Assembly (NCBI GenBank): GCA_023515745.1 | Contig: JALECJ010000256.1 | Location: 1,798,001 to 1,862,000 of the forward strand | DNA from: Amoeboaphelidium protococcarum | Lineage: Eukaryota; Aphelidiomycota; Aphelidea | Direction of reading: 5' to 3' | DNA length: 64,000 nucleotides | Part shown: piece by piece, positions 45,528 through 56,095 of the stretch | Position numbering within the stretch: position 1 is the first letter of the stretch | Layout of the letters: each line of letters starts with the position of its first letter | The notes under the pieces: model-generated | The model's input: the letters and a program-made list of their open reading frames with translations, nothing else | Told to the model about the DNA's origin: nothing | Databases searched by the model: none | Translations under genes and position numbers: made by a program

Positions 45528-45848
45528 TCGATCATTTCCACATGGTTGATTGTATAAAATGTCAAATATAATTTTAAATCGTATTTTACACTTTAATACT
45601 AAGATTTATCAAATTAAATCTGTTCATAGCGATATAACTTCACATGAGTATTCAAGTGCTTTGAGTTACTTTATGCTTCTCTATAACGTTCCGTCCGCTC
45701 AAATTCGAAAATTTCTTCTTTGAGCGATTCGCTGCGCCGATTTTTCTTCTTTCAGCAAGTCGATCGTTAACAAACGTCACCTTATTTAGATTGATACCTT
45801 CAATTTATTAGTGGATCTGCATTAGTAATTTCTACTTCTTTTAGTGAT
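45528..45848. promoter_or_regulatory. Intergenic region upstream of the Rieske gene
   Basis: This 321 bp AT-rich gap between two plus-strand genes presumably holds the ssSPT 3' end and the Rieske promoter. A CT-rich patch (TTTTTCTTCTTTC near 45740) lies about 100 bp before the start codon. No coding frame or repeat is supported. Confidence 0.35.
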
Positions 45849-46752
45849 ATGGCTTCAAGATTGGTGTCTACAGCTGCGAAGAATACTAGTGGTGTGAGCA
45901 GTGTGAGGTTTAATGCCGTGCCTCTGGCCCAGTCACTCTCCTCCTATCGGGCCAACTTGTACACGCACAGTAGTAGTAGTAGTCAAGAAGAGGAATTTGA
46001 GCCTTTCACAGTTGGATCCAAAGTTGGAAATACTTCAGTTAAATCATTTAACAGTATGATTATACCTTTCTCTCTTAATACTGGACTTGTAATGAATTTA
46101 AATGTGTGTAGCTCGTTTGCAAGATCCATTTAGATTTGGATAGTAGAGATTTTATAGCTCTGGGCGCGTGGAGACGACGAGAGTTCCAGACTTTAGCAGC
46201 TATAAGAAGAGCAGTGGAGGTGATGGCAAGAAGGATGTTGCGTCGTCAGATGACAGGGCATTCACTTATATGATGATTGGCAGTGCCGGAGTGTTGGGTG
46301 CCGTGGGTGCAAAGAACTTTGTGGCCACCTTCCTGTCCCAGTTGGCTCCTTCTGCTGATGTGATGGCTCTGGCCAAGACTGAAATAGATCTAACCTCCAT
46401 TCCACAGGGTAAGAATTTGACGGTGAAGTGGCGTGGTAAGCCTGTGGTGATTAGACATCGTACCCAGGATGAGATTAGTGAGGCTAATACTGTGGCTATG
46501 AATGAGCTCCGTGATCCTCAATCGGATGCTGATAGAGTGAAGAAGCCTGAGTGGTTGGTTGTTCTGGCAATCTGTACTCATCTTGGTTGCGTGCCTATTG
46601 GTGAGGCTGGTGATTATGATGGCTGGTACTGCCCGTGCCATGGTAGTCATTACGATATTAGTGGTAGAATTAGAAAGGGACCTGCTCCATTGAATCTTGA
46701 AGTTCCACCGTATGAGTTTATTGCTGATGACACCAAGTTGGTCATTGGATGA
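45849..46752 (+). CDS. RIP1: Rieske iron-sulfur protein of mitochondrial complex III
   Basis: This is the [2Fe-2S] subunit of the cytochrome bc1 complex in the inner mitochondrial membrane. Exons 45849 to 46053 and 46112 to 46752 give 281 residues. The 58 bp intron (GTATGA...GTGTAG) joins FN to TRLQDPFRFGQQRFYSSGR. The first 70 residues are a Ser/Arg-rich presequence (MASRLVSTAAKNTSGVSSVR). VPDFSSYKK and the single membrane helix (FTYMMIGSAGVLGAVGAKNF) precede the soluble head. The cluster ligands are in CTHLGCVPIGEAGDYDGWYC and CPCHGSHYDISGRIRKGPAP. Its presence shows a conventional respiratory chain. Confidence 0.97.
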
Positions 46753-46937
46753 GCTGTTTTCTATCATACAGTTAAAGATCAATCACAACTATCTATCAGC
46801 TGGTGGAAAGGTGAAGTTGATCAAATAAAAGAAAATTATAAGAAAATGGCTCAACATTTAATGATAATATTATCCTTTAATCTACTACTACTGTCACTAT
46901 TAAGACTGGAGGAGGTTCTAGAACAGAATCATAATAC

Positions 46938-47369
46938 TCATTCCTCTCCGTTCTGGGAGTTCATGATCAATTCCAGCAACATGTTCATAGCCTCAGACTC
47001 CTCACCGAAATCCTTGACCACAACACAGCCACATCCGACAACCTTGCGCGGGGTTCCTTCACGGTCGTACTTGCACAGACCGGCCCACTCGCCCAGCTTC
47101 TTTGCATCGCCAACCTTGATCAAGTTGATGTTGTGCTCAGAGCACAGAGCCTCAACCAGACCAGTGTAGGAAGCCTCATCACAAGACTCAGCCAGGATAG
47201 CCAGATGAGCCTGGCGACGATCCAGAGCCTGGACAGACTCACGCAGACCACGCGCCAATCCATCGTGGATCAGAGCGCGCTTGATCACCTGCTGCAGAGC
47301 CTCCTCAACAGTCATAGCGCCAGCAGGCTGATTTTCGGATAAAGTAATTTGTTCTGGATTCTCACTCAT
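46938..47369 (-). CDS. RPS12: 40S ribosomal protein eS12
   Basis: This is a eukaryote-specific small-subunit protein. The single exon encodes 143 residues (usual 132 to 147). The sequence runs [80 protein letters not shown] and [20 protein letters not shown], matching eS12 along its whole length. No TAA/TAG codons are used, and codon choice is conservative, as expected for a highly expressed gene. It converges with the Rieske gene (185 bp). Confidence 0.97.
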   Translation of the reverse strand: MSENPEQITLSENQPAGAMTVEEALQQVIKRALIHDGLARGLRESVQALDRRQAHLAILAESCDEASYTGLVEALCSEHNINLIKVGDAKKLGEWAGLCKYDREGTPRKVVGCGCVVVKDFGEESEAMNMLLELIMNSQNGEE

Positions 47370-47598
47370 ATTGTATATATCTAAATATTTTCCTTCCTAT
47401 TTCTGAGGTCCTTAAATCGTCCTTGAACAACTGATTTCTAATCTGAAGAGAAATAAAGGTGAAAATTTCGCGTTTCGGTTAACGCTCTTTGATCAATCTG
47501 CGCCCAGAGAGCTTCGTCAAAAGAGAACAAGTGAGAAAGACAGTTGGCTTATGAGAGTTTGGCACAAAGTAAAAAAACAATGGAAAAAACTATCATAT

Positions 47599-48777
47599 TC
47601 AAACATCAATGTTGACTGATTTGAGAGCATTGATAGCCCATTGAGGACATTCAGAGTTGGTGTGATAATCTTTGACAAACTTCTTGACGAATTGAGGAAA
47701 CTGGTCCTTCATAATCGCTTCCCTCATCTCGCGCATAAGTCTCATCTAATATGCGATATTGTGGATTGAAACCAAGTTACATCCTACAGTCTCTGTGCAG
47801 ACAATAGGATTCAGAGAAGCGCGGGTATACTGCGTGCATGCAAGACAATCGCAGTCATCTTCAATGGGTCGGTAATCATGTTTGTACTAGCTGTTGGTCA
47901 ATTTAATGGAGCCGTAACGCGTCAAAGCATTGCCGAATCTAGCAGTTCTTGTTGGAAACACACAGTCAAACATATCAACGCCTAGAGCAACACACACAAC
48001 AAGATCCAACGCATACCCGACACCCATACAATAACGCGGCTTATACTCTGGCAGAGAATCGGTGCAGTGTGAGACAATACGCCAAAATTTATCCTTCTCT
48101 TCACCGCCACTAAGACCGCCAATGGCATATCCCGGCGTATCGCGTTTAATCATCTCCTCCAAACAAATACTCCTCAGTTCTTTGTCTAATCCACCTTGTA
48201 TAATTGCAAATAGACTTTAATCATCGGGTCGCTGATGCGATTCAATACACCGGTCAAGCCATCGAACACTTCTATGCATAGCCTCAACGACGCGATCACC
48301 AACAGTCAGAGATGATACAACATCATCCAACTGCATCATGATATCCGCTCCGATACCATTCTGGATCTACATTGATCGCTCCGGAGTTAGTAGAAGAGGC
48401 TCTTGAGTATGCGGATGTATAAAATGCACGCCATCCTCAGATACGGAAGACAATTTCAGCAGAGATACCATCTAAAATCCACCGCTATCAGTCAACAAGC
48501 CATGATCCCAATTCATAAACTTATGTAGACCGCCCATCTTTTGCATAATCTATTCACCCGGTCGCATGCCCAAATGATACGTATTCCCAAGAATCATATT
48601 GCATTTGACATCTCTGAGCTAATCAACACTAACACCTTTCATTGCACCCTGTGTACCGACAGGCATAAACACGGGCGTATCCACCACAGCATGTCGCAGT
48701 GTCATCTTGGACACACGCGCTTTAGATGTGCTACAGCGCGCCAACACTTCAAATTTCAATGGAGGATTTTTGGACAT
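47599..48777 (-). CDS. QTRT1: Queuine tRNA-ribosyltransferase catalytic subunit (TGT)
   Basis: TGT exchanges guanine-34 for queuine in tRNAs with GUN anticodons. The single exon encodes 392 residues. Signatures include [50 protein letters not shown] with the catalytic Asp, [45 protein letters not shown], and [18 protein letters not shown] with the nucleophilic Asp. The zinc site is CDCLACTQY plus a downstream Cys/His ([20 protein letters not shown]). Queuine must be obtained from food or symbionts in eukaryotes, which fits a phagotrophic lifestyle. Confidence 0.96.
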
Positions 48778-48919
48778 TTTTCTAATTCAGATTCAAGAGA
48801 ACATCCCCTGAAGAGCAATCAGGCAGATCAACACTAGAACGAATCACTAAAAAGTCAAAGAAGATACAAAAAGAAAAGATGAGATATGTCAGTGTATTAA
48901 TAACGTAGAAAATAGGTGA

Positions 48920-49489
48920 TCATTCTTCCTCTTCCTCGCCATCACCACCAGCTTCGGCAGCTCTCATACGTCTTCTCTTGACGCGACCTGGACGACCACC
49001 GCCGAGTGGAGACGTCAGGGCGAAATCAATATGCTTCTACGAATCTAAACGCACCACAAATGATGGAATATCAACAATCTGCTTGCCAACGCGAATGTGT
49101 CTCTATTTAATCAGCACACGAGCGTGGTGGATACTCTTTGCCAAACCGGCCTTGAACACCAGAGTCTGCAATCTTCTCTCCAAGAAATCCTCAACGCGCA
49201 GACCCAGCACGTAATCGAGCTTAGCCTTGGTCTCGTCCAGGACACCCATACGAATAAGACGACGAATCAGCGCATTACCCTCAAATAGACGGCGGGTGTC
49301 TTTCTCTTCCAAAGTCAAAAGTTCACGAGCCGCACGACGAATCTTGGACAGGGTCAATCCGATACGCCAGATCTCACGCTTATTACGCAGTCCATACTCT
49401 CCGGCTAATTTCAATTCATGATCCAGACGTTCAGCTTCGTATGGTCTACGCGGCACCTTTGCCGTCTTACTCTTTGCTCTAAAGGTCAT
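48920..49489 (-). CDS. RPS9: 40S ribosomal protein uS4
   Basis: This is a core small-subunit protein. The single exon encodes 189 residues. It matches uS4 throughout: [100 protein letters not shown], then the acidic tail GGDGEEEEE. The Gln of LIKQRHIRV is encoded by TAG at 49103 to 49105. This residue is Gln in uS4 of most eukaryotes, so the gene is direct evidence for the code change. It is divergent from eL21 (336 bp). Confidence 0.97.
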
Positions 49490-49825
49490 TTTGTGTTTAT
49501 TATTAGGCAGCAAAAGAATAGATTGAGTTCAGGGTGAGCGATAATCACTGTGAGCACCGAAGAAATTTCTTTACGCTCCGGCGCGATCAGATTTCGGTCG
49601 GTTGTCTCTCGCGTTTAATTCTTCAAATTCTTCATCTTCTCGAGGCGACAGTGATGAACATCGAAGCGACGGGATGAAAAATTCTTCTTGGGTTACGTCG
49701 AGCCTTAGAAAGGAGCGATTTTTGATCTCGACGCGAAGAAAATTCTCTGCCACTTTCCCTTCTTGTGATTATTATAAGTAGAACCAAAGAGATCACACCT
49801 AGATTATAAAAATCACAATAATAAA
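49490..49825. promoter_or_regulatory. Divergent ribosomal-protein promoter (uS4 / eL21)
   Basis: This 336 bp gap separates two head-to-head ribosomal protein genes. It is rich in CG-containing words and TCTTC/CTTCT pyrimidine runs (49619 to 49645). TGA-free minus-strand frames here look like chance. Shared regulation of the pair is expected. Confidence 0.5.
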
Positions 49826-50308
49826 ATGCCTCACTCATTTGGTCTAAGAGCGCGTACCCGTTATAAGTTTGCTCGTAACTTTCGCGAGCATGGTATGATC
49901 AGACTATCTACATACATGCGCACCTTCAAGGCTGGAGACATTGTGGACATTAAGGTAAATGGTGCCGTGCACAAGGGTATGCCACACAAGTTCTATCATG
50001 GAAGAACGGGAATTGTATACAATGTTACCAAGAGCGCTGTCGGTGTTATTGTTAACAAGATTGTCGGTAACCGCTACATGGAGAAGCGTATTAATGTGCG
50101 TATTGAGCATGTGAAGCACTCCAAGTGTCGCGATGATTTCCTCAACCGTGTCAAGAAGAATGCCGAGCTGAAGAAGAAGGCAAAGGAGACTGGCGAATTC
50201 GTCAATACTAAGAGGCTGCCAAAGCTTCCAAAGACTGGACACTTTGTATCGACTAAGGACAACATTCCTTCCACCTTGTAGCCAATTCCTTATGAGACTC
50301 TGGTTTGA
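49826..50308 (+). CDS. RPL21: 60S ribosomal protein eL21
   Basis: This is a large-subunit protein of 160 residues, exactly the usual eukaryotic length. It begins [20 protein letters not shown] and contains [60 protein letters not shown] and [20 protein letters not shown]. The conserved C-terminus PxPYExxV is reached only by reading TAG at 50279 to 50281 as Gln ([12 protein letters not shown], then TGA). A standard-code reading would remove this conserved end. Confidence 0.97.
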
Positions 50309-50424
50309 TCATGACATGAGTTGGAAATATACACTTATAGTTGAATTTATGACTATTTTCTATTTGCCTTTAAGTTGAGTAGTTCAACACTTTTATCATT
50401 GATATTTACCGCTTGATTTTCACT

Positions 50425-51709
50425 TCAACCATCTTCTTAGGTGTTTTGCATCAAGCCAGATTTCCTAAAGTACTCCATCGTGACATGATACGTGGAGAGT
50501 ATCGCGACATTGGTGGGAAACGCGCGTAAGATGGTGGCCCATAAACCTTTGAATAAAGACTGCATACCATTGCCGTATCTACCATCCAAATGGCCCTTGA
50601 GACAGTCTGAAATTTAAATTGGCTTGGAGTTCTTCTACGTCAAATTGGGATCAGTTTGAATTATCGTTTTGACCACATCAGCCGGATATGTCGAAGCCCA
50701 TCCAATGATTCCACCAAGTCCACCTACGTTATTGGAATGAACATAACTGAGATTGAAATAGGAAATTACTCCACTTACCTGCTAGCATAAGACGAGCCCC
50801 GGATAGTTCTTTTGGGTCAGTGCCAGGTGGTGCGAGATATCTGCACAATATTTCATACGATACAAAATAAGCTCCGTATGAAGGAGTATCACGAATCACC
50901 GTGGCAGTAAAACCACGAGATAATCCTCGGAATCCATTAGCATTATAAATCTACCTGGAACAAGAATACATGTTCAGCTTTTTAGAGGCAGAATTCATAT
51001 CGATTTAAGTTGTTGTTTAAAAGAGACCTGGCGCACCTTGATTTTGCAACTTGATTTTAATCAGCTCCATGGGACTGCTTATTATGCTATTGACAAAACC
51101 GCTACCAGAACCAGCCACAAAAATTTACGATAAGGTGGGTTGATAGACTAAACCATTATCATCCACTGCATTGTATTTGCTGCCCATCTACGCGTGCAGT
51201 ATTGCACCATACACACCAAAAAGTAAAGCATTCACGATAGCAACGCCAAACAATGGACTTGAGATGCCTAAACGATCAGTATCATCAATCAGTGATAATA
51301 AATGATTAAACATCATAAACTTGCCAGACAGAGATTACCTTTATATAAGCCCAAAATTTTCTCCTCCCTGATGATTGTGAGAAGGCAATTTAAAGTCCCA
51401 GAATATTTGGGCTTCAAAGAGTTTTAGCTCTGTAAACGAACTTTGATTGTATCAACTACACTCCTGGTACAGATCTAGTGGTGAGTAGAACCTTTTAAAG
51501 ACACAATACTTACATGGATGGCCAGCGATGACTCCAGCAAGTCCTCCCAGAGTCCCAGCAATGAAGCTAGCGGTGGTGGGACTTATAGCGACAGAGCTGA
51601 TTCCATCATTAAGATTTTGCATACCACTTTTTTCTGATTCTGTCGCCATGAGATTATTTTTGGGAGGTGAAACAAGAAGAGATCGAAAATTATAGTTGAG
51701 GCGCCTCAT
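50425..51709 (-). CDS. Mitochondrial carrier family (SLC25) transporter
   Basis: This is an inner-membrane solute carrier. Exons 51514 to 51709, 51339 to 51455, 50779 to 51267 and 50425 to 50723 give 366 residues. Introns are 58, 71 and 55 bp. All three repeat signatures are present: [11 protein letters not shown] (split across intron 1), [11 protein letters not shown] and [11 protein letters not shown], with [25 protein letters not shown] and [13 protein letters not shown] after them. This fits the carnitine/ornithine/basic amino-acid carrier clade (SLC25A20/29/45-like); substrate is not fixed. An N-terminal 20-residue basic extension precedes a second possible start at 51649 (MATESEKSG). 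A GTCTCT...CAG stretch at 50940 to 51027 is in frame and kept as coding. Confidence 0.88.
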
Positions 51710-51849
51710 TCAAGTTAGATTATCATACAATGCTGTAAGCTGACTAAATGCACGCACCACTTACACTTTATTAATACATAACTATCATGGGTCTCAATCT
51801 AATGGTCTGATGAGCTTAAGCAGGCTCTCACTGGCGAAATCTAACATTT

Positions 51850-53082
51850 TCAAGGTAGAAACGATAGAAGATCAGTGTTCTTAACATTGCCACAAACTGA
51901 TTACGACGGGTCGGTATTACTATCCTCGTTTATCCTGAGCAATCCGTAAGATTCATTACTTTCCAACTAGCCTTCACGATGATAGTAACGCGAATGCAAT
52001 ACCCACCAGCAGTAGTCGAGATCTTTCAGTTTAATATACTTACTGAGTGCAAGGAGAAACGTTCGCTCTTATCTCGAAGCCGGCGCTCCATTTTGCCAGT
52101 CATCCAGATCAAGTCCAAACTCATTAAGCCAAATTGGAACGTCTCGCTTCAGCAGGTAGCCCCACAGCAGATCCCATGTTTGACGCCATACAAAGGAAGA
52201 CATTCGTACATTTCCGAAATGGAATGGATAAGTATGAACTTCAAACATAATCTTACTTTCTATATGTGGGAAGTTTTAGATCATTTCGCGAGTTACAAAC
52301 GACTGCCATCGCAAAGCTGTCAAGTCTATAGCAAAGTTTTGTGCTCCCACAAAGATCAACAGCTCAGGCGCCACCTTATGAACTACCTCCGCACCCATTC
52401 GCATATACTTGAACCATTCTATATTATGACACTTGTCAATGGCGCGAGGATAGGCAGGTTCATTTCTTAATCCAATGCCAATAACATTAGAAGACCATCT
52501 CTCTTTTGCCATTGTGACCATAAGTTTGAGTGTTTCAAGCCATTCATCAACGCCAAACTCTGACTCTCCCCACCATCTATTGTTATCGGAAATGCAGCAA
52601 CACCATTTGGCCGTGGTAATGTGATTATCCAAGTTTACCATAATACCTTCATCATTCAAAGCTTTTATAGTAGCATCCAATACGTCAAGGACAGTTGTAA
52701 CTGAAGGATCGATCCATGGATGATTATACAAAACTCTCTCCCACATTGCGAGCGAAATGTTCTCCCCAACGCGAACTATGTCGTTAAGCTTGACGTGAAT
52801 AATTTTGAACAACTGAGATGAGGTAGCCAACCTTACAATATTCATACCAAGTTCATGCTTAATTATACGTGCATTCTCCTTAATGGAGTAGTCCGCCAGT
52901 CCCTCTGGAATCATTAATGCTTGGACAGCTGACCAATTGCAACCGCGAAAACGCACTCTGTTACCAGACTTGTCTAGAACATGTCTACCGTTTGTAGATA
53001 GAGGCAACTGGATATCGCCCAAGAATTTGACTTCAGACTTTTCACGTTCTTACTACTTCTATCGCGTTTAGGCATGTCCCAT
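51850..53082 (-). CDS. Glycoside hydrolase family 5 (cellulase-fold) enzyme
   Basis: The enzyme has 410 residues in a single exon. GH5 features: GNRVRFRGCNWSAVQALMIP at the N-terminus, NIVRLATSSQ, GIMVNLDNHITTAKWCC, SSNVIGIGLRNEPAYPR with the acid/base Glu in RNEP, FEVHTYPFH, and the nucleophile Glu in VPIWLNEFGLDLDD. Family members cut beta-1,4 or beta-1,3/1,6 glucans and other beta-glycans. No signal peptide is seen; the N-terminal 25 residues are Gln/Lys/Glu-rich, so it may be cytosolic, or a first exon may be missing. A cell-wall-digesting role would suit a parasite or predator of algae, but substrate is not determined. Confidence 0.87.
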
Positions 53083-53816
53083 TTTGATTTTACAGATTAA
53101 TAGTTTCAAGCTAAAGTCATTCAGAGCGCGTAAAGAGAAAGCCTTATAACAAATTGACCGCTGTAAATGTTATTGTACTAAACTTCAAAACGATTATACT
53201 TAATATACTTAGATAAATGGATTCAATATGCTTGTTTAAAATACCGTAACTTTACTGGCGATTATATTTCAATAGTGCGTTTAACAAACGAGCGCTCTTA
53301 GAATGGGGCAAATGCAACTCATAATCAGTAGAGCATTTACTTTTTCTGATTCAGTCCAAATTCCAAACTTATGATACAATGCATGTGAATATAAAAGTCA
53401 ACAGTCAACTTTAAACTGTATTTGGTCGCCATAGAAGAATCCGCTACAACGCCATCAATGGTTTTTAAAGTGCGGTTTCGATTAAAAGCTGGACGCGGTA
53501 CGCATTCAGTCTGCATTAGAGAACTTCTCGCAGATTGAGCACCGCGTCAAACATCTATATTTACTTTTACACGGCAGTACTTGTATCATGATTAACATAC
53601 ATGATTAACATAAACAGCAACGTCTTCTGTTAAACTTGAGTTAGTTGTGCACACTGAGCACTGACACGACATGCCTAGCATTCCACATCAAAGACAACGA
53701 CTACTAACTTTCAACAGTCTTGCGCTATCAACCAAAATTAAGAAAACTTAAATTCGTATAATTTCTTATCAATTGGAGATTTATTCTTTAATTCAGTCAA
53801 TCATCCTAGAGATATT
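53083..53816. other. Gene-poor interval between GH5 and OSCP genes
   Basis: This stretch of 734 bp holds no confident gene. Short minus-strand frames occur: a 63-codon frame from ATG 53516 to 53325 and a Cys-rich stretch (PCKSKYRCLTRCSICEKFSN near 53525 to 53580) that resembles a zinc knuckle but ends quickly. A 12-bp direct repeat, CATGATTAACAT, is present twice in tandem near 53587 to 53612. These could be gene debris or an unmodelled spliced gene. Confidence 0.35.
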
Positions 53817-54495
53817 TCAGATTGAATCGGTCAACATCTTGTTCAATTTGGTTAATCTAGATGAGATGGACAGATCGATAGTCTTCTCACCAAACTCCAC
53901 AATCAAACCACCCAGAATGGCAGGATTAACTTTGCTCTCAATCTTGACACTATCAGCCTTCTTTCCCAGCGAGGTTCTCTGCAGAACACTCTTCAACTGA
54001 TTCTACAGCTTGGAATCCAGCGGCTTGGCAGAAGTGACATGGACAACCACCTCACCTCTATGAGCACCCATCAGCTAAAAGAATGAGTCTGCAATCTTCA
54101 GGGTATCTCCAAGACGGACATTCTCCGCCAGAACTGCAAAGAAGTTCTTGGTGATCTCCGAGTACTTGCCTCCAGAAGACAGCATCTGATTGACTCCCTT
54201 CACCTTTTGATCTCTGGAAAGCAGCGGATTCTCCAAGAACTGCTTCATGCTCTGGTCCTTCTGAATTGCAGACACAACGCGCTTAAGTTCACTCTCCACA
54301 GAATCCAACTAGTTCTACTTGGCTGCGGCCTGAAATAACGCGGATGCATATCGACCCTCAATTCCATACAACTGCAACGGTAATTTTACCGAAGCCTGGC
54401 TAGCCATCGTTCTCACAATCTACAAAAAGGATTAAAATTATATGTGATAATTAATATGACGACAAAATAAATCTTACATTCACTGAGCGCAACAT
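53817..54495 (-). CDS. ATP5: ATP synthase OSCP subunit (mitochondrial delta-type)
   Basis: OSCP links the F1 head to the peripheral stalk. Exons 54478 to 54495 (18 nt) and 53817 to 54419 give 206 residues; the 58 bp intron is GTAAGA...TTGTAG. The leader MLRSVNIVRTMASQASVKLP is a mitochondrial presequence formed across the splice. The body QLYGIEGRYASALFQAAAKQ, KQFLENPLLSRDQKVKGVNQ, EITKNFFAVLAENVRL, EVVVHVTSAKPLD and the C-terminal ESKVNPAILGGLIVEFGEKT with IDLSISSRLTKLNKML match the family closely. Confidence 0.96.
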
Positions 54496-55040
54496 GATGA
54501 ATGACGGTATTCTCTAGCTTTATTAAGCACACTTTGCAGAAAGACAGAAAGGGAAGCGTTCTCTAAAATTTTCGTTCGTGCGAGAAAACTTTGCGCCATG
54601 AAAGCTCGCTGATAAATTTTGCTAAACGCAACAACTGTACTGTTCATGTGATTGAGGCATTCAGTGCAGGGATACGCGTTCTATATTGAACGAATATTGT
54701 CTGTCACTGTTGATTAAAAGTTTAATATTACGGTAATGACCACGAGTTAACTGCGTGTCATGTTCCAATTTTCATCACTTTAATTGGGTTGCTGATGACA
54801 AAATCTGAAGCCAGCTATTGACCTTCTATGTATTTAACGAGACACCGTTCAAACATTTTTAAAAGTCGCAAAATGAGCACGTTTTAGAAATGAAGGGATG
54901 ATACGCCAATAACCAAACTGACTCAGATGTGAACGCGTACGGTTTGTTGTTCACCATTGTGAGATTCACTCAATAATGCTGAGACGTTATTGTCGCTTCT
55001 TTCGTTTCACCAAAGTTGAACTCTACGCAAGAAAATAAGA
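54496..55040. promoter_or_regulatory. Divergent intergenic region, OSCP / DHHC gene
   Basis: This 545 bp gap between head-to-head genes contains two ACGCGT words (near 54676 and 54934). No coding frame, RNA gene or repeat can be supported. Confidence 0.4.
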
Positions 55041-56017
55041 ATGGTGGATTTTTGGAAGAGGAGAGATAGATTTGTATTTATCGGAGCCATATTCATGATT
55101 AATGCTTTATGCATTCTATTCTATATTTCAGAGTAATTGTATCTTCAACATCAACAGATTAAGGCATAGCATAACGGTTACGTGTACTGTATTGTAGATC
55201 TGTCTGGATTGTGTAAAATTTGTCTGTTGCTGTCATTGTAATATTTGTGATACTTCACCTGTCTACGAACGTTTATATTTTAAAAACTGGCCTCTCAGAT
55301 CCTGGAGAGCTTCCTCGGAATGCTATTCATTCGCATACATCGTACGGCAGCACTGATATGCTGAATCCTTAACATGATGCACATCCGTTGTAGTAGGATT
55401 AATCTGGGACTGGCCAATCGTCATCGTCGCAGGCTTCACATCAACTGGTTAGATTCACCCCTCAAACTGAGCCAAGGGAAATTATTGTGAATGGCGAGAC
55501 TATAAATCAAAAGTTTTGTGAAACTTGTCACATATGGCGACCACCGCGCTGTACCCATTGTAGTATCTGTGACAGATGTATAGACCGTATGGATCATCAT
55601 TGTCTTTGGATGGCGAATTGTGTTGGCAGGCGGAACTACAGATACTTTTATTTGTTCATTGTGAGTACGTATATCTTGGATGGATTCGGTTTTGTCTTCC
55701 CTATCATACACTTAGTTGTTTAAGGTATGCGGACTGATGGTGGTGTCTTTATGGTGATTGCTGAATCTCCAATCACTCTTGTGCTGGCAGTATTGTGCGC
55801 TGGCTTTTTCTTTAGTCTCTCAGTGCTATTCGGTTACCATACGTGGCTTATATCCCAAGATATGACCACTAATGAACATATAAAGCGGTAATGGTCGTCA
55901 GATAATTAGCACTTGTCTTATGGAAGAGGTAACGTATTTGTTAACGCGGTATGGGTTTTGTGCCGTCCTATTGCTCCCATCAAATCTTATCCTGAATTGT
56001 TGTCTGAAGCTGTTTGA
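55041..56017 (+). CDS. DHHC protein palmitoyltransferase (Erf2/ZDHHC9/14-like)
   Basis: This is a multi-pass S-acyltransferase. Exons 55041 to 55132 and 55198 to 56017 give 303 residues; the 65 bp intron is GTAATT...TTGTAG. Topology: helix 1 (FVFIGAIFMINALCILFYIS), helix 2 (LSVAVIVIFVILHLSTNVYI), then TGLSDPGELPRN. The catalytic Cys-rich domain is FCETCHIWRPPRCTHCSICD, RCIDRMDHHCLWMANCVGRR with the DHHC motif intact. Helices 3 and 4 follow (TLVLAVLCAGFFFSLSVLFG). SDPG and the TTxE-like DMTTNEHIK motif place it with Erf2/ZDHHC9-type enzymes that palmitoylate Ras-like GTPases. Splicing is required to keep helix 2 in frame. Confidence 0.93.
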
Positions 56018-56095
56018 GTATAATTAATCATGGAAAGTATCACACGATTGAACCAGTTACAATATAGAATCAAATCTTTATTTCATAAAATAAAT

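Noticed and set aside
50940-51027. A fourth intron in the mitochondrial carrier (GTCTCT...TTCCAG)
   Set aside because: The stretch is in frame without TGA, has a CAG end and a weak donor, and its translation leads naturally into the conserved [11 protein letters not shown] segment.
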